In this document: piece after piece, positions 44,626 to 45,765 of the stretch | How the letters are laid out: each line of letters opens with the position of its first letter | Numbering within the stretch: the stretch's first letter is position 1 | Assembly: GCF_900115625.1 (NCBI RefSeq) | Contig: NZ_FOXD01000026.1 | Coordinates: forward strand, 1-45,765 | Origin: Salibacterium halotolerans | Lineage (GTDB): Bacteria; Bacillota; Bacilli; Bacillales; Marinococcaceae | Length of the DNA: 45,765 nucleotides | Direction: 5' to 3' | The notes under the pieces: model-generated | Databases searched by the model: none | Seen by the model: only the letters and a program-made list of their open reading frames with translations | What the model was told of the DNA's origin: nothing | Translations under genes and position numbers: made by a program

Positions 44626-45669
44626 TCAGGAACTCTGCGGGGTGAGCTCGATTTTTTCTTCTTCGCCGCTTTCCAGATGATAATGGTAAAGTTCATAACG
44701 CTGCTGCTGGGTCTGCCGGTCTTTCTCTTTAATATAATACATGCCGCTTTCTCCCTGATTCAGCTGCGCATGCTGCACGGATTCGTTGATGCCGAGACGC
44801 TCCCCTTTTTCTCCGGCGGCGCGGTCAAAGGTTACCATGTCGTACTGGAACAACGGGTCCCCTTCGCCGTAGTTCATAATCGTTTGGACGAGCAGTTTGT
44901 TTTCTTTCTCCAGCTGCACGACTTCACTGACCGGTATATCATTGTGCTTAAGCGGAACAAGGCTTAACTGTCCGGGTTCGGCGATGTTCATTTCGTAAAT
45001 CCGCTGGACGGACTCAAACATCGACTCCGGGGTGGCGTTTTTGTAATCGTCCGGCAATATCATGAGCATCTTGCTGCCATCGCTTGATATACTCAGCGAA
45101 CCCGGGCTGTACGTATCAAACGTTCGTATTTCTTCAAAGGCGCCGTCCGGTTTCAGCGTATATAACCCGGACTCCATTGGCTTGAAGCCTTCTTCGGGCT
45201 TCCCCTGCGTGCTGACGTGAATACCTTTGACGATCAAGCGCTCATGGGCGGGGTCTTTCTTGAGGACTGTAAGAACCCCCCTCGCCTGGAGCACAGTTTC
45301 TTTCTTTCCGCCTTCCGCAGAAACCCTGAGAACATCGCTGTGTGCAAGTTGAAATTCCTGTTCACCCGGCCCTCCTTCCGGATACCCGGTCGTTTCAATC
45401 ACAGACACATCCCCGTTTTCATTGAACGCCGGACTCCACAGCTTCTTTGATTCTTCCGCCGTGTAAATGCCTGAACGTTCCGCTCCGCGTTCTTTGACAT
45501 ACAGCGTCTGTGTGCCGCTTGATTCCATCACATACGCGATGCGTCCGTCCGACGCCACGCTGTATTCGCCAGTGAAAGATGGCTTCGCTTCTTCCTGGGA
45601 CTCCACCATTCCTCCAGCCGCGGCCAGCCCCGCCGTTACAACAGCGATCAGACTAAACACAACAGCCAT
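44626..45669 (-). CDS. Membrane-anchored or secreted beta-propeller-like protein
   Basis: A 347-residue protein with an N-terminal hydrophobic segment (FSLIAVVTAGLAAAGG), probably a signal peptide or anchor. The rest is beta-rich with repeated blade-like units of the TolB/WD40 kind (SVASDGRIAYVMES, LWSPAFNENGDVSVIE, SGLYTLKPDGAFEEI, GSLSISSDGSKMLMI, GMYYIKEKDRQTQQQRYELY). I cannot assign a family or role. AGGGAGG is only one base from ATG 45669 but about ten from the in-frame GTG at 45660, so the true start may be 45660. Confidence 0.7.
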   Translation of the reverse strand: MAVVFSLIAVVTAGLAAAGGMVESQEEAKPSFTGEYSVASDGRIAYVMESSGTQTLYVKERGAERSGIYTAEESKKLWSPAFNENGDVSVIETTGYPEGGPGEQEFQLAHSDVLRVSAEGGKKETVLQARGVLTVLKKDPAHERLIVKGIHVSTQGKPEEGFKPMESGLYTLKPDGAFEEIRTFDTYSPGSLSISSDGSKMLMILPDDYKNATPESMFESVQRIYEMNIAEPGQLSLVPLKHNDIPVSEVVQLEKENKLLVQTIMNYGEGDPLFQYDMVTFDRAAGEKGERLGINESVQHAQLNQGESGMYYIKEKDRQTQQQRYELYHYHLESGEEEKIELTPQSS

Positions 45670-45689
45670 TCCTCCCTCTTTGTAATTAA

Positions 45690-45765
45690 TTATTCTTCCA
45701 CATGCTCTTGTTTTCTCCGAATTTCTATCCTATCAATGATAACCAGATACGCGTGTTCCCACCTC
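45690..45765 (-). CDS. 3' end of a gene running off the window edge
   Basis: The minus-strand frame is open from the window edge and ends ...AYLVIIDRIEIRRKQEHVEE-stop, about 20 bp before the ribosome site and start of the next gene on that strand. The residue mix and tight spacing look coding, and the gene would be cotranscribed with 44626-45669. The product cannot be identified from about 24 residues. Confidence 0.4.
   Translation of the reverse strand, partial: RWEHAYLVIIDRIEIRRKQEHVEE

Overview
The window looks like chromosome of an endospore-forming Bacillaceae bacterium. It has a splA-splB spore photoproduct lyase pair, an S-layer-homology protein, B. subtilis-type inositol genes with an IolR-type repressor, strong AGGAGG ribosome sites, many TTG/GTG starts and A/T-rich sigma-A promoters. 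Sodium- or ion-coupled carriers (an SSS symporter and a TRAP transporter) would suit a salt- or alkali-loving species, but that is inference.

Region 1 (1-13.3 kb): an AhpD-like gene, then a complete minus-strand myo-inositol operon read iolA-iolB-iolC-iolD-iolG-iolE-SSS transporter-iolG2-iolJ. It is divergent from iolR, which is followed by a small tautomerase gene. A cre site, a sigma-A promoter and tandem IolR-like boxes lie in the iolA/iolR gap. Together the genes import inositol and convert it to DHAP plus malonate semialdehyde and on to acetyl-CoA.

Region 2 (13.3-22.8 kb): a minus-strand galactoside operon made of an ABC binding protein, an unfamiliar 830-residue toroid-like protein, two permeases and LacZ. 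It is followed by a PTS IIB and IIA pair that lacks a IIC. The operon promoter carries a cre-like site, and IolR-like boxes lie upstream of it.

Region 3 (22.9-33.5 kb): a hexuronate operon on the minus strand, uxaC-uxuA-uxuB-dctP-dctQ-dctM-GH31, facing a ROK-family repressor gene with a perfect operator palindrome between them. A probable uronate-containing sugar enters by TRAP, is cleaved by GH31 in the cytoplasm and becomes 2-keto-3-deoxygluconate. The kdgK/kdgA steps are not in the window.

Region 4 (33.5-45.8 kb): mixed chromosomal genes. These are an SLH surface protein, a luciferase-like monooxygenase, a DUF4064-like membrane protein, a 21-bp tandem repeat and a truncated Mur-ligase-like gene, a probable structured small RNA with its own promoter and terminator, a TraB-family membrane protein, a long UbiD decarboxylase, a ROK fructokinase, splAB, a HepT-MntA toxin-antitoxin pair, two paralogous tiny membrane proteins, a secreted or anchored beta-propeller-like protein and the 3' end of one more gene.

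The most novel-looking items are the structured RNA at 37352-37597, the 830-residue protein at 18826-21318, and the orphan PTS IIB/IIA beside an ABC/LacZ operon. No tRNA, rRNA, CRISPR array or intact insertion sequence was seen.
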